Shown piece after piece: positions 1 through 7,626 of a stretch of 12,980 nucleotides of DNA. The notes beneath the pieces are model-generated. The model saw nothing but the letters and a program-made list of their open reading frames with translations. It was not told the origin of the DNA and made no database searches. The stretch's first letter is position 1. Each line of letters starts with the position of its first letter. This stretch comes from an uncultured Bacteroides sp. (GTDB taxonomy: Bacteria; Bacteroidota; Bacteroidia; Bacteroidales; Bacteroidaceae), in the NCBI GenBank assembly GCA_900546355.1, contig URCM01000087.1, positions 1-12,980 of the forward strand. The letters run 5' to 3'. A program made the position numbers and the translations under genes.

Positions 1-53
1 CTGTAACCGGCTGATCCGTAGTCAGCTACTCTATTCAGTTGAGCTACGCGGCC
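1..53 (-). tRNA. tRNA-Arg (anticodon ACG), 3' part outside window
   Basis: Read on the minus strand, the 5' end at base 53 begins with acceptor arm GGCCGCG, followed by a D-arm (GCTC paired with GAGT), a perfect 5-bp anticodon stem (GCTGA/TCAGC, bases 22-26 and 10-14) and the 7-base loop CTACGGA. The anticodon ACG lies at 17-19, giving Arg; A34 is normally converted to inosine by TadA so that CGU, CGC and CGA are read. The variable loop, T-arm, acceptor 3' strand and any CCA lie beyond base 1. A strong promoter stands 23 bases upstream. The cloverleaf was folded by eye. Confidence 0.93.
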
Positions 54-75
54 ATCTCTTTTTGTTTGACGGGTG

Positions 76-107
76 CAAAGGTATGCACTTCTTGTGATAT
101 ATGCAAA
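76..107 (-). promoter_or_regulatory. Bacteroidota housekeeping promoter of the tRNA-Arg gene
   Basis: On the minus strand, TTTG (104-107) is followed after exactly 20 bases by TACCTTTG (76-83). This is a full match to the Bacteroides -33/-7 consensus (TTTG, 19-21 bases, TAnnTTTG). Transcription would start a few bases downstream, leaving a leader of roughly 15-20 bases before the tRNA 5' end at base 53. No hairpin terminator is visible between the patatin stop (134) and this promoter, so read-through from the patatin gene into the tRNA is possible. Confidence 0.8.
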
Positions 108-133
108 TTTTCGAGCAACTTTTTTCTGTTTTT

Positions 134-2437
134 TTATTCAATGAATCGCGACCCGAATATCTGCCAGCCCAAAGTCAGCCCGAAATTCCAGTTCTTTTTG
201 GGTGAGCTATAATGATTTACGTATGCGCCGATAGCTCCGAAAGGCAGTTTGATTACCAATGAAAATTCTCCCATGTATTCTATCCGGCTGAAGAGCTTTC
301 CGTAGTAAGCTTGTGAATGTTCGTCGCGCAGGATGGGAAAAATAGGAGCAAAGCCATACAGCTCCATTCGTGCGTGGAAGACAGGAGTGAACTGGTAAAT
401 AGGCATAAGTCCTATTCCTATGAATTGATTTGCACGAAACGCTTCGTTATAGGTGATTTTGCTATGGGCGGTAGGTGCAAATTCGCCGGCTTGCATCAAG
501 GTGGCAGTATAATTATGGCTAAAGTTACGTGATGAATAATATGCCCGGATGTAATTACCTAATGTAAATTTCGGTGAAAGGGGATAATAATGTTCCATTT
601 CGTATGACAGTTGCAGCCATGATTGCTGATACCGGTATTCGCCGTTGTAAGGGTCTGCGGTCGATCCGGCTTCATATCGTTCATTTCCGGTATAGATGTT
701 GGCGACAAGACGCTCTTTACGTCCGGCTGTCGCATATTGGCGGCTGTTTAGTGTGTTTCCTTCTAACGCTACCGAACCTCCGAATATCGTGTAATGGCTT
801 TTGTCATTCAGGTCGTTGTTGAAGTCGATAACGTTTTTTGGGAAGTAATAGTCTTGCAAGTCGCCAATTCCAATGCCGAATTCAACTTTCTGCCGTGTTA
901 GGAATGGCATCGACACCAGTAGTTTCACAAACTTTTCCCTCTTTTTGCTAAATACTGGCGAATTTCCTTTTGTGAAGAGTTTTTCTTGTTTGAAATAATC
1001 GAACGAAGAGAGTGCTCCTACCAACCTGACAGAAGTAGGGATATGGGTCGGAAAATCCATTCGTCCGGAAAGTTGCAAGTTGTTGTAGATTTGCCCCAAC
1101 TGGGCATCTAATGAAACTTCTTTCGAATAGTTGTTCAGGTTCTGATAAGTTGCGCCTACATAAATCTGGTTGGCTCCGTTTGAACTGACATTTCCGCCTA
1201 CACGCAGTGAAAGGTCATCTTCGAATTTCACTTTAAGATTTAAATCGAACGTATGGTCTGATGCATTGTATATGGCATGCGGGATGATTTCCGATATCAT
1301 GTTGTCGGACATCAAGCGGAAATAGCCACTTTTCAAATCTTCCAATGTAAACAATTCGTCATCGGACGAGTGGAACTCTTTTCGGATATAGCGTTTTTGT
1401 TGTTCGTTTGCTCCTTCAATGTTTATCTGTCGGAAGCGGAATTCGGGCAACCGGCTTTTATAAACGATGCGTTCCCGCTCCAATTGCCTGTAATTGACAC
1501 GGCGGGAAATGCGCATTTTAATGGTATCCATCAGTTGAATGGCACGTTTGTAACCTATATCGTGCAGTTCATCATAACGGTCGAAATCCATCAGGTTTAC
1601 GTCGGTATATTTAAATGTCATCAGGATTCCCAGTGAATCGGGCATTGAATAGTCTGTTTTTTGCATAATCATGTTCTCTAATTGTCCCATGATGTCTCCT
1701 TCTTTGGGCTTTTTAGGATTCGAACTGACTACGCTGCCTATCATAATGTCAGGATGGAAATCTTCCATCATTACATTGGTAGGAAAATTATTGTAGATAC
1801 CTCCGTCGTAGACCAACACTGAGTCGATTTCAATCGGCTTAAACATGGCAGGAAAGCTCATCGACGCACGGACGGCATCGCCTAAATCTCCTTTGCTGAA
1901 GATAATCGGGCGTTTATTATAAACGTCCGAAGCTACACAACGGAAAGGGATAAAAAGGCGGTCGAAATTGTTATGGCACGAAGCCGTAGCCTGGCCGAAC
2001 AATTCTAAAAAGGCAAGATTCATCTGCAGCGGGTCGACTACGCTGGAAGGAAGGAACTGGGCTTTTACCTTACGTAACGGATTCTTGAGTGATACGCGCA
2101 CATTGACAAACTCAGGGGTAGGTGGGTTTTTCTTGAAATAATAAATGTAGCGTTCCTCGATGTTTCCTGTATACCACCGTTTGAAATCGTCCGACTTGAT
2201 CAGTTTTTCCATATCGTCAGGTGAATAACCCATGGCGTAAAGTGCACCGACAATGGCACCCATCGAAGTTCCTGCCACATAGTCAATCGGAATGTTGTTT
2301 TCTTCCAACGCCCGAATAATGCCGATGTGTGTAATTCCTTTTGCACCTCCACCGCTCAATACCAACCCGACCTTCTGGGCTTTCAGTGGCAAAGCGAAGA
2401 CGCATAAGTATAAAAGGATGGAAAATATCTTGTTCAT
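134..2437 (-). CDS. Patatin-like phospholipase with POTRA domain and BamA-type outer-membrane barrel
   Basis: 767 aa. Family knowledge: patatin domains hydrolyse phospholipid acyl esters with a Ser-Asp dyad; fused to a POTRA and a 16-strand barrel they form PlpD/FplA-type (type Vd) outer-membrane proteins. Visible: a signal peptide (about residues 1-20, mature end near QKVGLV); the oxyanion loop SGGGAKG (28-34); nucleophile elbow GTSMG with Ser58; catalytic Asp211 in DGG; a POTRA-like segment around 333-406; and amphipathic beta strands from about 408 to the C-terminus, which ends with an aromatic-containing strand (GWQIFGSRFIE). Length is close to that recalled for PlpD and FplA. The start at 2437 is preferred over an in-frame ATG at 2497, because the 2497 start lies inside the htpG terminator hairpin and upstream of this gene's promoter. 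The leader is very short and there is no Shine-Dalgarno. All catalytic residues are present. The substrate and whether the patatin domain faces the periplasm or the cell surface are not known from sequence. Confidence 0.93.
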   Translation of the reverse strand: MNKIFSILLYLCVFALPLKAQKVGLVLSGGGAKGITHIGIIRALEENNIPIDYVAGTSMGAIVGALYAMGYSPDDMEKLIKSDDFKRWYTGNIEERYIYYFKKNPPTPEFVNVRVSLKNPLRKVKAQFLPSSVVDPLQMNLAFLELFGQATASCHNNFDRLFIPFRCVASDVYNKRPIIFSKGDLGDAVRASMSFPAMFKPIEIDSVLVYDGGIYNNFPTNVMMEDFHPDIMIGSVVSSNPKKPKEGDIMGQLENMIMQKTDYSMPDSLGILMTFKYTDVNLMDFDRYDELHDIGYKRAIQLMDTIKMRISRRVNYRQLERERIVYKSRLPEFRFRQINIEGANEQQKRYIRKEFHSSDDELFTLEDLKSGYFRLMSDNMISEIIPHAIYNASDHTFDLNLKVKFEDDLSLRVGGNVSSNGANQIYVGATYQNLNNYSKEVSLDAQLGQIYNNLQLSGRMDFPTHIPTSVRLVGALSSFDYFKQEKLFTKGNSPVFSKKREKFVKLLVSMPFLTRQKVEFGIGIGDLQDYYFPKNVIDFNNDLNDKSHYTIFGGSVALEGNTLNSRQYATAGRKERLVANIYTGNERYEAGSTADPYNGEYRYQQSWLQLSYEMEHYYPLSPKFTLGNYIRAYYSSRNFSHNYTATLMQAGEFAPTAHSKITYNEAFRANQFIGIGLMPIYQFTPVFHARMELYGFAPIFPILRDEHSQAYYGKLFSRIEYMGEFSLVIKLPFGAIGAYVNHYSSPKKNWNFGLTLGWQIFGSRFIE

Positions 2438-2460
2438 GTATCTGTTTTTATTAGGATAGC

Positions 2461-2492
2461 CAAAGATACAGAAAAAAAAAGTGGAAACGCAA
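2461..2492 (-). promoter_or_regulatory. Promoter of the patatin gene, overlapping the htpG terminator
   Basis: On the minus strand, CTTG (its TTG at 2490-2492) is followed by a 21-base spacer and TATCTTTG (2461-2468), a perfect TAnnTTTG -7 box. The ATG at 2437 is only 23 bases beyond the box. The -33 element and most of the spacer lie within the distal arm and T-tract of the preceding terminator hairpin. Confidence 0.75.
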
Positions 2493-2549
2493 GACATGGA
2501 GCGTTATTTTTCATAAATAACACCCTATGTCTTGCGTTTCCACTTTTTT
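2475..2549 (-). terminator. htpG intrinsic terminator with an unusually long perfect stem
   Basis: GTGGAAACGCAAGACAT (2481-2497) is perfectly complementary to 2527-2543. Six flanking A/T pairs (2475-2480 with 2544-2549) extend the perfect stem to 23 bp. Above an internal loop, GTTATTT (2503-2509) pairs with AAATAAC (2515-2521) around a 5-base loop. On the minus strand the stem ends in nine T's (2472-2480) and begins 17 bases after the htpG stop. The plus strand also ends in six T's, so termination could work both ways, although no plus-strand gene is nearby. Confidence 0.9.
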
Positions 2550-2566
2550 ATAAGAAAAACCGACTT

Positions 2567-4618
2567 TTAGATTAGTTCGATGCTTCGTTTCACAAAGTTG
2601 GTCAACGCTTCACCTTTCAGCATGCCGTTCTGCAACAGGGCCAAATCTATCAGTTGATGCACGATTTTATTGTCGGCGGCGTATTGATTGATGATGCCGT
2701 CTTTCTGTTGTTTTTTCTCTTCCAGCTTTTTATCGATATCTTTCAACTCATCTTTTTCCACGGTTGGAATATCTTCGTCTTTCTTGCCTTCATGTGCTTT
2801 ATGCAGTTCGTTTTCACGCAACTTTAAAGTGGCGATTTCGCCTTCTACGGGTACTAACTGTTCGGAACAAGCCGCTTCGGCATCGCTCAATACTTGTTTG
2901 ATTAGCTTGTGGTCGCTGTTCAGCACCATATTGAACATATCCGGCATTTCACCATAGAAACTCATACCAGGCTGGATATTCGCCATTTCTTTCATACGGC
3001 GCATATATTCAGATTGTGTGATGATAATCGGAGCACTTGTTTCACCCATCGGTTGTGCTTCTATGTGGAATTCTGTTTTTTGCAGTTTGGGCAATTGTCC
3101 GTTGAAAACGGTCGTCAATACCTGACGTTTGCTTTCGGGTAATTCTTCGCCCTTTTGTTCGTCTTTTACTATCAGACGGTCGATGACATCAGCATCCACG
3201 CGGGTAAAACGGCTCTTTTCCATTTTTTGCTCCAGCATATTTACCATGGGCACATCCAATTGTCCATCAAGCAACAATACGTTGTATCCTTTGTTTTTGG
3301 CCGTGTCGATGTAAGTATATTGCTCATCGGTATTGTTGGCGTATAAATAAATCAGGTTGCCGTCTTTATCAGTCTGGTTGTCTTTGATTAAAGTCTGATA
3401 TTCTTCGAATGTGTAATATTTGCCTTCCGTATCTTTGAAGAGAGCGAATTTGTTTGCTTTTTCGTAGAAATCTTCTTGCGTCAGCATACCGTAGTTGATG
3501 AATATCTTCAAGTCATCCCATTTCTCTTCGAACTCTTTGCGGTCGTTTTTGAAAATGGATTGCAGACGGTCGGCTACCTTTTTAGTAATATAGGTAGAGA
3601 TTTTCTTCACATTCGAATCGCTCTGCAAATACGAACGCGATACATTCAACGGAATATCGGGTGAGTCGATAACGCCATGCAATAAAGTCAGGAAGTCGGG
3701 TACGATACCTTCTACCGAGTCGGTTACATACACTTGGTTGCAGTATAATTGTATCTTGTTACGTTGCAACTCTATATTGCTTTTGATTTTCGGGAAATAA
3801 AGCACACCGGTTAAGTTGAACGGATAGTCCACATTCAAGTGTATCCAAAATAAGGGTTCGTCTGACATCGGATAAAGGTCACGGTAGAATTTCTTGTAAT
3901 CTTCATCTTTCAGTTCGCTGGGCTTTTTAGTCCAGATAGGGCAGGTGTCGTTGATGAGATTGTCTTCTTCCGTATCCACTTGTTTGCCGTCTTTCCATTC
4001 TTTTTTCTTTCCGAAAGCTACCGGTACAGGCAGGAACCGGCAATATTTCGTCAGCAATCCCTGGATACGCGATTCTTCCAGGAATTCTTTGCAGTCGTCA
4101 TCGATATGCAAGATAATATCTGTGCCGCGGTCTGCACGTTCGGTATCTTCCAATGTAAATTCCGGACTTCCATCGCAGGTCCATTTTACGGCTTGTGCGT
4201 CTTCTTTGTATGAACGGGTAACGATTTCTACTTTCTTTGCTACCATGAAAGCAGAATAGAACCCTAAGCCAAAATGACCGATGATGGCATTTGCATCGTT
4301 CTTATATTTTTCAAGGAAGTCATTGGCTCCGGAAAATGCAATCTGATTAATGTATTTATCGATTTCTTCGGCAGTCAGTCCCAATCCACGGTCGGAGATG
4401 GTGATGGTGCCTTCTTCTTTGTTTGCGTTTACATGGATGGTCAGGTCGCCTAGTTCACCTTTGAAATCGCCGGTAGAAGCCAATGTTTTCAATTTCTGTG
4501 TCGCATCGACAGCATTCGAAACCAATTCACGGAGGAAAATCTCGTGATCGCTATACAAGAACTTTTTAATGATAGGGAATATGTTCTCTGTAGTAACCCC
4601 AATATTACCTTTCTGCAT
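2567..4618 (-). CDS. htpG: HtpG, bacterial Hsp90 molecular chaperone
   Basis: 683 aa, cytoplasmic, ATP-dependent homodimeric chaperone acting on late folding intermediates. The N-terminal GHKL ATP-binding domain shows ELVSNAVDA (Glu31, Asn35, Asp39), DRGLG (76-80), the glycine lid GHFGLGF (114-120) and RGTD (164-167). The middle domain carries the conserved ATPase arginine in NVSRSYLQ (Arg328). The C-terminal dimerisation domain ends in a helix (NFVKRSIELI) with no MEEVD tail, as expected for bacteria. The protein is about 60 residues longer than E. coli HtpG (624 aa as recalled), mainly through a charged helical insertion around 580-649. The start at 4618 is the first ATG and gives MQKGNIGVTTENIF, the usual Bacteroides N-terminus; the only upstream alternative is a TTG at 4645. 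It lies downstream of clpC, separated by a terminator, so is probably transcribed mostly alone. No CIRCE repeat is seen upstream. Confidence 0.97.
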   Translation of the reverse strand: MQKGNIGVTTENIFPIIKKFLYSDHEIFLRELVSNAVDATQKLKTLASTGDFKGELGDLTIHVNANKEEGTITISDRGLGLTAEEIDKYINQIAFSGANDFLEKYKNDANAIIGHFGLGFYSAFMVAKKVEIVTRSYKEDAQAVKWTCDGSPEFTLEDTERADRGTDIILHIDDDCKEFLEESRIQGLLTKYCRFLPVPVAFGKKKEWKDGKQVDTEEDNLINDTCPIWTKKPSELKDEDYKKFYRDLYPMSDEPLFWIHLNVDYPFNLTGVLYFPKIKSNIELQRNKIQLYCNQVYVTDSVEGIVPDFLTLLHGVIDSPDIPLNVSRSYLQSDSNVKKISTYITKKVADRLQSIFKNDRKEFEEKWDDLKIFINYGMLTQEDFYEKANKFALFKDTEGKYYTFEEYQTLIKDNQTDKDGNLIYLYANNTDEQYTYIDTAKNKGYNVLLLDGQLDVPMVNMLEQKMEKSRFTRVDADVIDRLIVKDEQKGEELPESKRQVLTTVFNGQLPKLQKTEFHIEAQPMGETSAPIIITQSEYMRRMKEMANIQPGMSFYGEMPDMFNMVLNSDHKLIKQVLSDAEAACSEQLVPVEGEIATLKLRENELHKAHEGKKDEDIPTVEKDELKDIDKKLEEKKQQKDGIINQYAADNKIVHQLIDLALLQNGMLKGEALTNFVKRSIELI

Positions 4619-4642
4619 ATTATTTATGTTTTTAATGATTTT

Positions 4643-4650
4643 CAAAATTC
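4643..4650 (-). promoter_or_regulatory. Weak candidate -7 box for htpG
   Basis: On the minus strand GAATTTTG matches TAnnTTTG at 5 of the 6 fixed positions and lies 24 bases before the htpG ATG. No clear TTTG occurs 19-21 bases upstream; that position falls in the T-tract of the clpC terminator. It is listed because the terminator implies htpG needs a promoter here, but the match is poor and another sigma factor or read-through from clpC may serve instead. Confidence 0.25.
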
Positions 4651-4664
4651 ATCCGGTGTACGGC

Positions 4665-4699
4665 AAAAAAAATGCCAGACGGAAGCCGTCTGACATTTT
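4665..4699 (-). terminator. clpC intrinsic terminator
   Basis: CAGACGG (4676-4682) pairs perfectly with CCGTCTG (4686-4692) across a 3-base loop. Beyond one C-A mismatch the stem continues for six more pairs (4669-4674 with 4694-4699). On the minus strand it is followed by eight T's (4665-4672), 37 bases after the clpC stop codon. It should separate clpC from htpG transcription. Confidence 0.88.
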
Positions 4700-4717
4700 G
4701 TCGGTATTCTTGCCTGT

Positions 4718-4744
4718 CTTGTCTGTTTTTTACAATCAGACAAG
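4718..4744 (-). other. Small hairpin spanning the clpC stop codon
   Basis: CTTGTCTG (4718-4725) and CAGACAAG (4737-4744) are perfect 8-bp inverted repeats with an 11-base loop; the clpC stop codon (4736-4738) sits at the stem-loop boundary. There is no T-tract directly after it, so it is not itself an intrinsic terminator. It may protect the 3' end of the message or be fortuitous. Confidence 0.35.
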
Positions 4745-7279
4745 TTCCATTTTCAATTCTTTCCCTTCTGCATCCATGCTTACATGAATGGTTGCGTCAG
4801 GCCGCGGTTCTTCATTCAACAACAGTTCAGCGATGCCATCTTCCAAAAGATTCTGGATAGAACGTTTTAGCGGGCGGGCGCCAAATTGCACATCGTATCC
4901 TTTCGATGCCACAAACCGTTTCGCTTCATCGTCAATTACAAGCTTATAGCCTAATCCTTCCATTCGTTGGTAAAGTCCTTTCAATTCAATATCGATGATT
5001 TTCTGTAAAGCGTCGATATCCAATTGGTCGAATGTGATGATTTCGTCTAAGCGGTTGATGAACTCTGGTGCAAACGATTTGTTCAAGGCTTTGGTTATGA
5101 CACTGCGCGAATATTCTTTTTCATCTTTTTCGTCACGGGTCTGTACAGCAAAGCCAATGCCTTTGCCGAATTCTTTCAGCTGGCGGGTACCGATATTCGA
5201 TGTCAGGATAATCACCGTGTTCTTGAAATCGACTGTCCGTCCGTAGCTGTCGGTCAGACGGCCTTCGTCCATCACTTGCAGCAACAGATTGTAAACATCC
5301 GGATGTGCTTTTTCTATTTCATCGAACAAAACGATGGAATAAGGTTTGCGGCGCACTTTTTCTGTCAGTTGTCCGCCTTCATCGTAACCTACGTATCCCG
5401 GAGGTGCTCCGATAAGGCGTGACACAGTATACTTATCCATGTATTCACTCATGTCAATGCGAATCAATGCATCGGATGAGCCGAACATTTCTTTCGCTAA
5501 TTCTTTTGCCAGATGCGTTTTTCCTACGCCCGTAGGTCCTAAGAACAAGAAGGTACCTATCGGCTTGTTGGGGTCTTTCAGTCCCATACGGCTGCGTCGG
5601 ATGGCTTTGACCAATGTCTCTACCGCTTTGTCTTGTGCGATGACTTTCGAAAGCAAAGCGTCTTTCATACCGCGTAGCTTGTTGCCTTCCGCTTGTGCCA
5701 TACGCTGTACAGGCACTCCCGACATCATCGAAACCACATCGGCTATTTGCGTATCATCTACCTTTTCGCGATTTTCACGAAGACTTTCTTCCCATTTGGC
5801 TTTCATTATGTCCAGTTGCTCCATGAGTGTCTTTTCGCGGTCGCGGAAACTCGCCGCCAGTTCAAAATCCTGTAAACGCACGGCATCTGTCTTGTTCTTT
5901 TGCGCTTCACCTATCAACTGCTCCTGTTCCTCTATTTCTTTCGGGACGGTTATATTAGTAAGGTGTACACGTGCGCCTGCTTCATCTAAGGCATCAATGG
6001 CCTTATCGGGGAAATGACGGTCGCTGATATAGCGGTCTGTCAGTTTGACACATGCTTCGAGAGCGGCATCGGTGTAAGTGACGTTATGGTGTTCCTCGTA
6101 TTTATCTTTGATGTTGCGAAGAATTTGCAACGTCTCTTCCGGGGAAGTCGGCTCGACTATCACTTTTTGGAAACGGCGTTCCAAAGCACCGTCTTTTTCG
6201 ATGTTTTGGCGGTATTCATCGAGTGTCGTGGCGCCGATACATTGTATTTCGCCACGTGCCAAAGCCGGTTTCAGCATATTGGCGGCATCCATTGAGCCGG
6301 CGGCCGACCCTGCTCCTACGATATTATGAATCTCATCGATGAACAAAATCACGTTCGGATTCTTTTTCAATTCCGTCAATATGGCGCGAATGCGTTCTTC
6401 GAATTGTCCGCGATACTTTGTTCCTGCCACAATGGCAGTCATGTCCAAGGCTACTACCCGTTTGCCGAATAGGATGCGCGATACTTTCTTTTCGATAATG
6501 CGGAGTGCCAACCCTTCTACGATGGCCGATTTACCTACACCCGGTTCGCCGATTAAAATCGGGTTGTTCTTTTTACGTCGGCTCAAGATTTGTGCCAAAC
6601 GTTCGATTTCCTTTTCACGTCCTACTACCGGGTCAAGTTTTCCTTCGGCGGCCAGTTTGGTCATATCCGTACCGAATGAATCAAGCACCGGTGTGTCATT
6701 ATCGGGCTTTTGTTGCCGGATACGTGTAGTGTTTTGTGAATCAGACGAATGGGTTGTATGCCCTCCGTTCTCTGGTGTGCGGCGGCTAATGCCGTCTTCT
6801 TCATCCTCGTCTTCTTCTCCAAAATCCAGTCCGCTTTGCGGTTCGGTCTTTGGTACTAATTTATCCCAGATTTTTTGATAAGTAACTTTGTTTTCTTCCA
6901 ATATTTGTGAAGCTTTGTTCTGATTTTCTTTCATGATTGCTAACAACATATGTTCAGTGTCGGTAGTCGGGCTTTTCAGAAAGCGAGCCTCCAGGATGCT
7001 CATTCTCAATATACGGGACGTATGAATGTCGAATGATATATCGTCTGAATAAGTATCCGGCGCATCCGCCTGCATACGCAATTCGGTCTCTAACGCTGTT
7101 TTTATCCGTTGCAGGTTGACGTCCAGGCTTTCTAAAATGCGGACTGCTTTGCCTTCTCCTTCCCTTATCAATCCTAATAACAAATGTTCAGGTTTGATAT
7201 GGCTGTTCCTCAATCGGTTAGCCTCTTCTTTGCTGTATTGGATAACATCAGAAACCCGTTGTGTAAATTGATTGTTCAT
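4736..7279 (-). CDS. clpC: ClpC-type AAA+ unfoldase (Clp ATPase)
   Basis: 847 aa. Family role: hexameric ATP-driven unfoldase that feeds substrates to ClpP in the cytoplasm. Domains in order: two Clp_N repeats (about 5-70 and 80-140); a charged linker (about 142-205) with an acidic run at 154-163; AAA-1 with Walker A GEPGVGKS (244-251), Walker B ILFIDE (311-316) and an arginine pair at 368-369; a UVR-containing middle segment (about 455-510, core [14 protein letters not shown]), which separates ClpC from ClpA and ClpB; AAA-2 with Walker A GPTGVGKT (581-588), Walker B VLFDE (650-654), the ClpP-docking tripeptide IGF (708-710) and sensor-2 GARPLKR (800-806). All ATPase residues are intact. The start at 7279 follows a strong Shine-Dalgarno and a -7 box. 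In Firmicutes clpC lies with ctsR, mcsA and mcsB; none is present here, so regulation and adaptors must differ. It is divergent from gyrA. Confidence 0.96.
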   Translation of the reverse strand: MNNQFTQRVSDVIQYSKEEANRLRNSHIKPEHLLLGLIREGEGKAVRILESLDVNLQRIKTALETELRMQADAPDTYSDDISFDIHTSRILRMSILEARFLKSPTTDTEHMLLAIMKENQNKASQILEENKVTYQKIWDKLVPKTEPQSGLDFGEEDEDEEDGISRRTPENGGHTTHSSDSQNTTRIRQQKPDNDTPVLDSFGTDMTKLAAEGKLDPVVGREKEIERLAQILSRRKKNNPILIGEPGVGKSAIVEGLALRIIEKKVSRILFGKRVVALDMTAIVAGTKYRGQFEERIRAILTELKKNPNVILFIDEIHNIVGAGSAAGSMDAANMLKPALARGEIQCIGATTLDEYRQNIEKDGALERRFQKVIVEPTSPEETLQILRNIKDKYEEHHNVTYTDAALEACVKLTDRYISDRHFPDKAIDALDEAGARVHLTNITVPKEIEEQEQLIGEAQKNKTDAVRLQDFELAASFRDREKTLMEQLDIMKAKWEESLRENREKVDDTQIADVVSMMSGVPVQRMAQAEGNKLRGMKDALLSKVIAQDKAVETLVKAIRRSRMGLKDPNKPIGTFLFLGPTGVGKTHLAKELAKEMFGSSDALIRIDMSEYMDKYTVSRLIGAPPGYVGYDEGGQLTEKVRRKPYSIVLFDEIEKAHPDVYNLLLQVMDEGRLTDSYGRTVDFKNTVIILTSNIGTRQLKEFGKGIGFAVQTRDEKDEKEYSRSVITKALNKSFAPEFINRLDEIITFDQLDIDALQKIIDIELKGLYQRMEGLGYKLVIDDEAKRFVASKGYDVQFGARPLKRSIQNLLEDGIAELLLNEEPRPDATIHVSMDAEGKELKMELV

Positions 7280-7290
7280 AAACTCTTTTT

Positions 7291-7296
7291 CCTCCC
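7291..7296 (-). promoter_or_regulatory. Strong Shine-Dalgarno of clpC
   Basis: The minus strand reads GGGAGG ending 11 bases before the clpC ATG. It is the only strong Shine-Dalgarno among the six protein genes here; the others have A/T-rich leaders typical of Bacteroidota. The spacing is slightly longer than the usual 5-9 bases. It supports the start at 7279. Confidence 0.6.
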
Positions 7297-7327
7297 TTTC
7301 GGAATAGTTGTAACATTAACGATTCTG

Positions 7328-7335
7328 CAAATATA
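7328..7335 (-). promoter_or_regulatory. clpC -7 promoter box
   Basis: TATATTTG on the minus strand is a perfect TAnnTTTG -7 element, 48 bases before the clpC ATG, giving a leader of roughly 40 bases. No TTTG or TTG is found 19-21 bases upstream, so the -33 element is missing or degenerate, as expected for a promoter that may need an activator. Confidence 0.6.
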
Positions 7336-7365
7336 CATTATATTATTTACATTACCTTATTTCCC

Positions 7366-7380
7366 TTGTTTATTTAACAA
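7366..7380. repeat. Inverted repeat TTGTT-N5-AACAA upstream of the clpC promoter
   Basis: TTGTT (7366-7370) and AACAA (7376-7380) form a perfect 5-bp inverted repeat with a 5-base A/T spacer. It begins 30 bases upstream of the clpC -7 box, just beyond where the -33 element would lie. This is a suitable position for an activator or repressor, but the A/T-rich arms are short and could arise by chance. It does not resemble CIRCE. Confidence 0.3.
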
Positions 7381-7535
7381 ATTCCGTGCCAAAATAATCG
7401 GAAGCGTATGTCGTATCTTGAGTGGAAAAAAGTCTGCATGCCGGCTTTCCGTAAGGTTCGCAGCGATTTTATTCCGACCGTAATCTTTTTAAGACACTCT
7501 GTTAACGGGCTTGTTATCAGAACCTTTTCTAAAAC

Positions 7536-7556
7536 TTGACGAATTTGTTTTGTCAA
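7536..7556. repeat. Inverted repeat TTGAC-N11-GTCAA overlapping the gyrA -33 element
   Basis: TTGAC (7536-7540) and GTCAA (7552-7556) are perfect inverted repeats separated by 11 bases, roughly 1.5 helical turns between arm centres. The right arm shares its G (7552) with the gyrA -33 element TTTG (7549-7552) and runs into the spacer, so a protein bound here would compete with RNA polymerase. It could equally be chance. Confidence 0.25.
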
Positions 7557-7579
7557 TTCAACAAAAAGTCGTACTTTAG
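7549..7579 (+). promoter_or_regulatory. gyrA promoter
   Basis: TTTG (7549-7552), a 19-base spacer, then TACTTTAG (7572-7579), one mismatch from TAnnTTTG at the seventh position. The ATG at 7627 is 47 bases beyond. The start region contains a direct repeat TTTAGCG (7575-7581 and 7586-7592), 11 bases apart, and CTTTA (7574-7578) can pair with TAAAG (7596-7600). Gyrase promoters in other bacteria respond to supercoiling; whether this one does cannot be read from sequence. Confidence 0.6.
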
Positions 7580-7626
7580 CGTGATTTTAGCGAAGTAAAG
7601 AGTAGTATTAATTTTAATTTGTTTCA

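Larger units (their letters stand above)
7280..7626. other. Divergent clpC-gyrA control region, no gene found
   Basis: This 347-base gap holds the clpC Shine-Dalgarno and -7 box on its left and the gyrA promoter and leader on its right. The central part, about 7381-7530, shows no convincing gene, RNA or hairpin. The open frame across 7374-7556 (minus) would start with TTG, has no promoter or ribosome-binding site of its own, and encodes nothing I recognise. The spacing leaves room for regulatory sites for both genes; two short inverted repeats are listed separately. Confidence 0.7.

Noticed and set aside
2475..2549. Long inverted repeat as the termini of a small mobile element
   Set aside because: The arms enclose only 29 bases, no target duplication is visible, and position and T-tracts fit an htpG terminator; a dispersed repeat is still possible and is kept as a question under findings.
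4619..4645. Nine-residue N-terminal extension of HtpG
   Set aside because: It would need a TTG start; the ATG at 4618 gives the usual Bacteroides HtpG N-terminus.
7374..7556. Possible 60-residue gene in the clpC-gyrA gap, minus strand
   Set aside because: It begins with TTG, overlaps the gyrA -33 element, has no ribosome-binding site or clear promoter of its own, and the predicted peptide resembles nothing I know.
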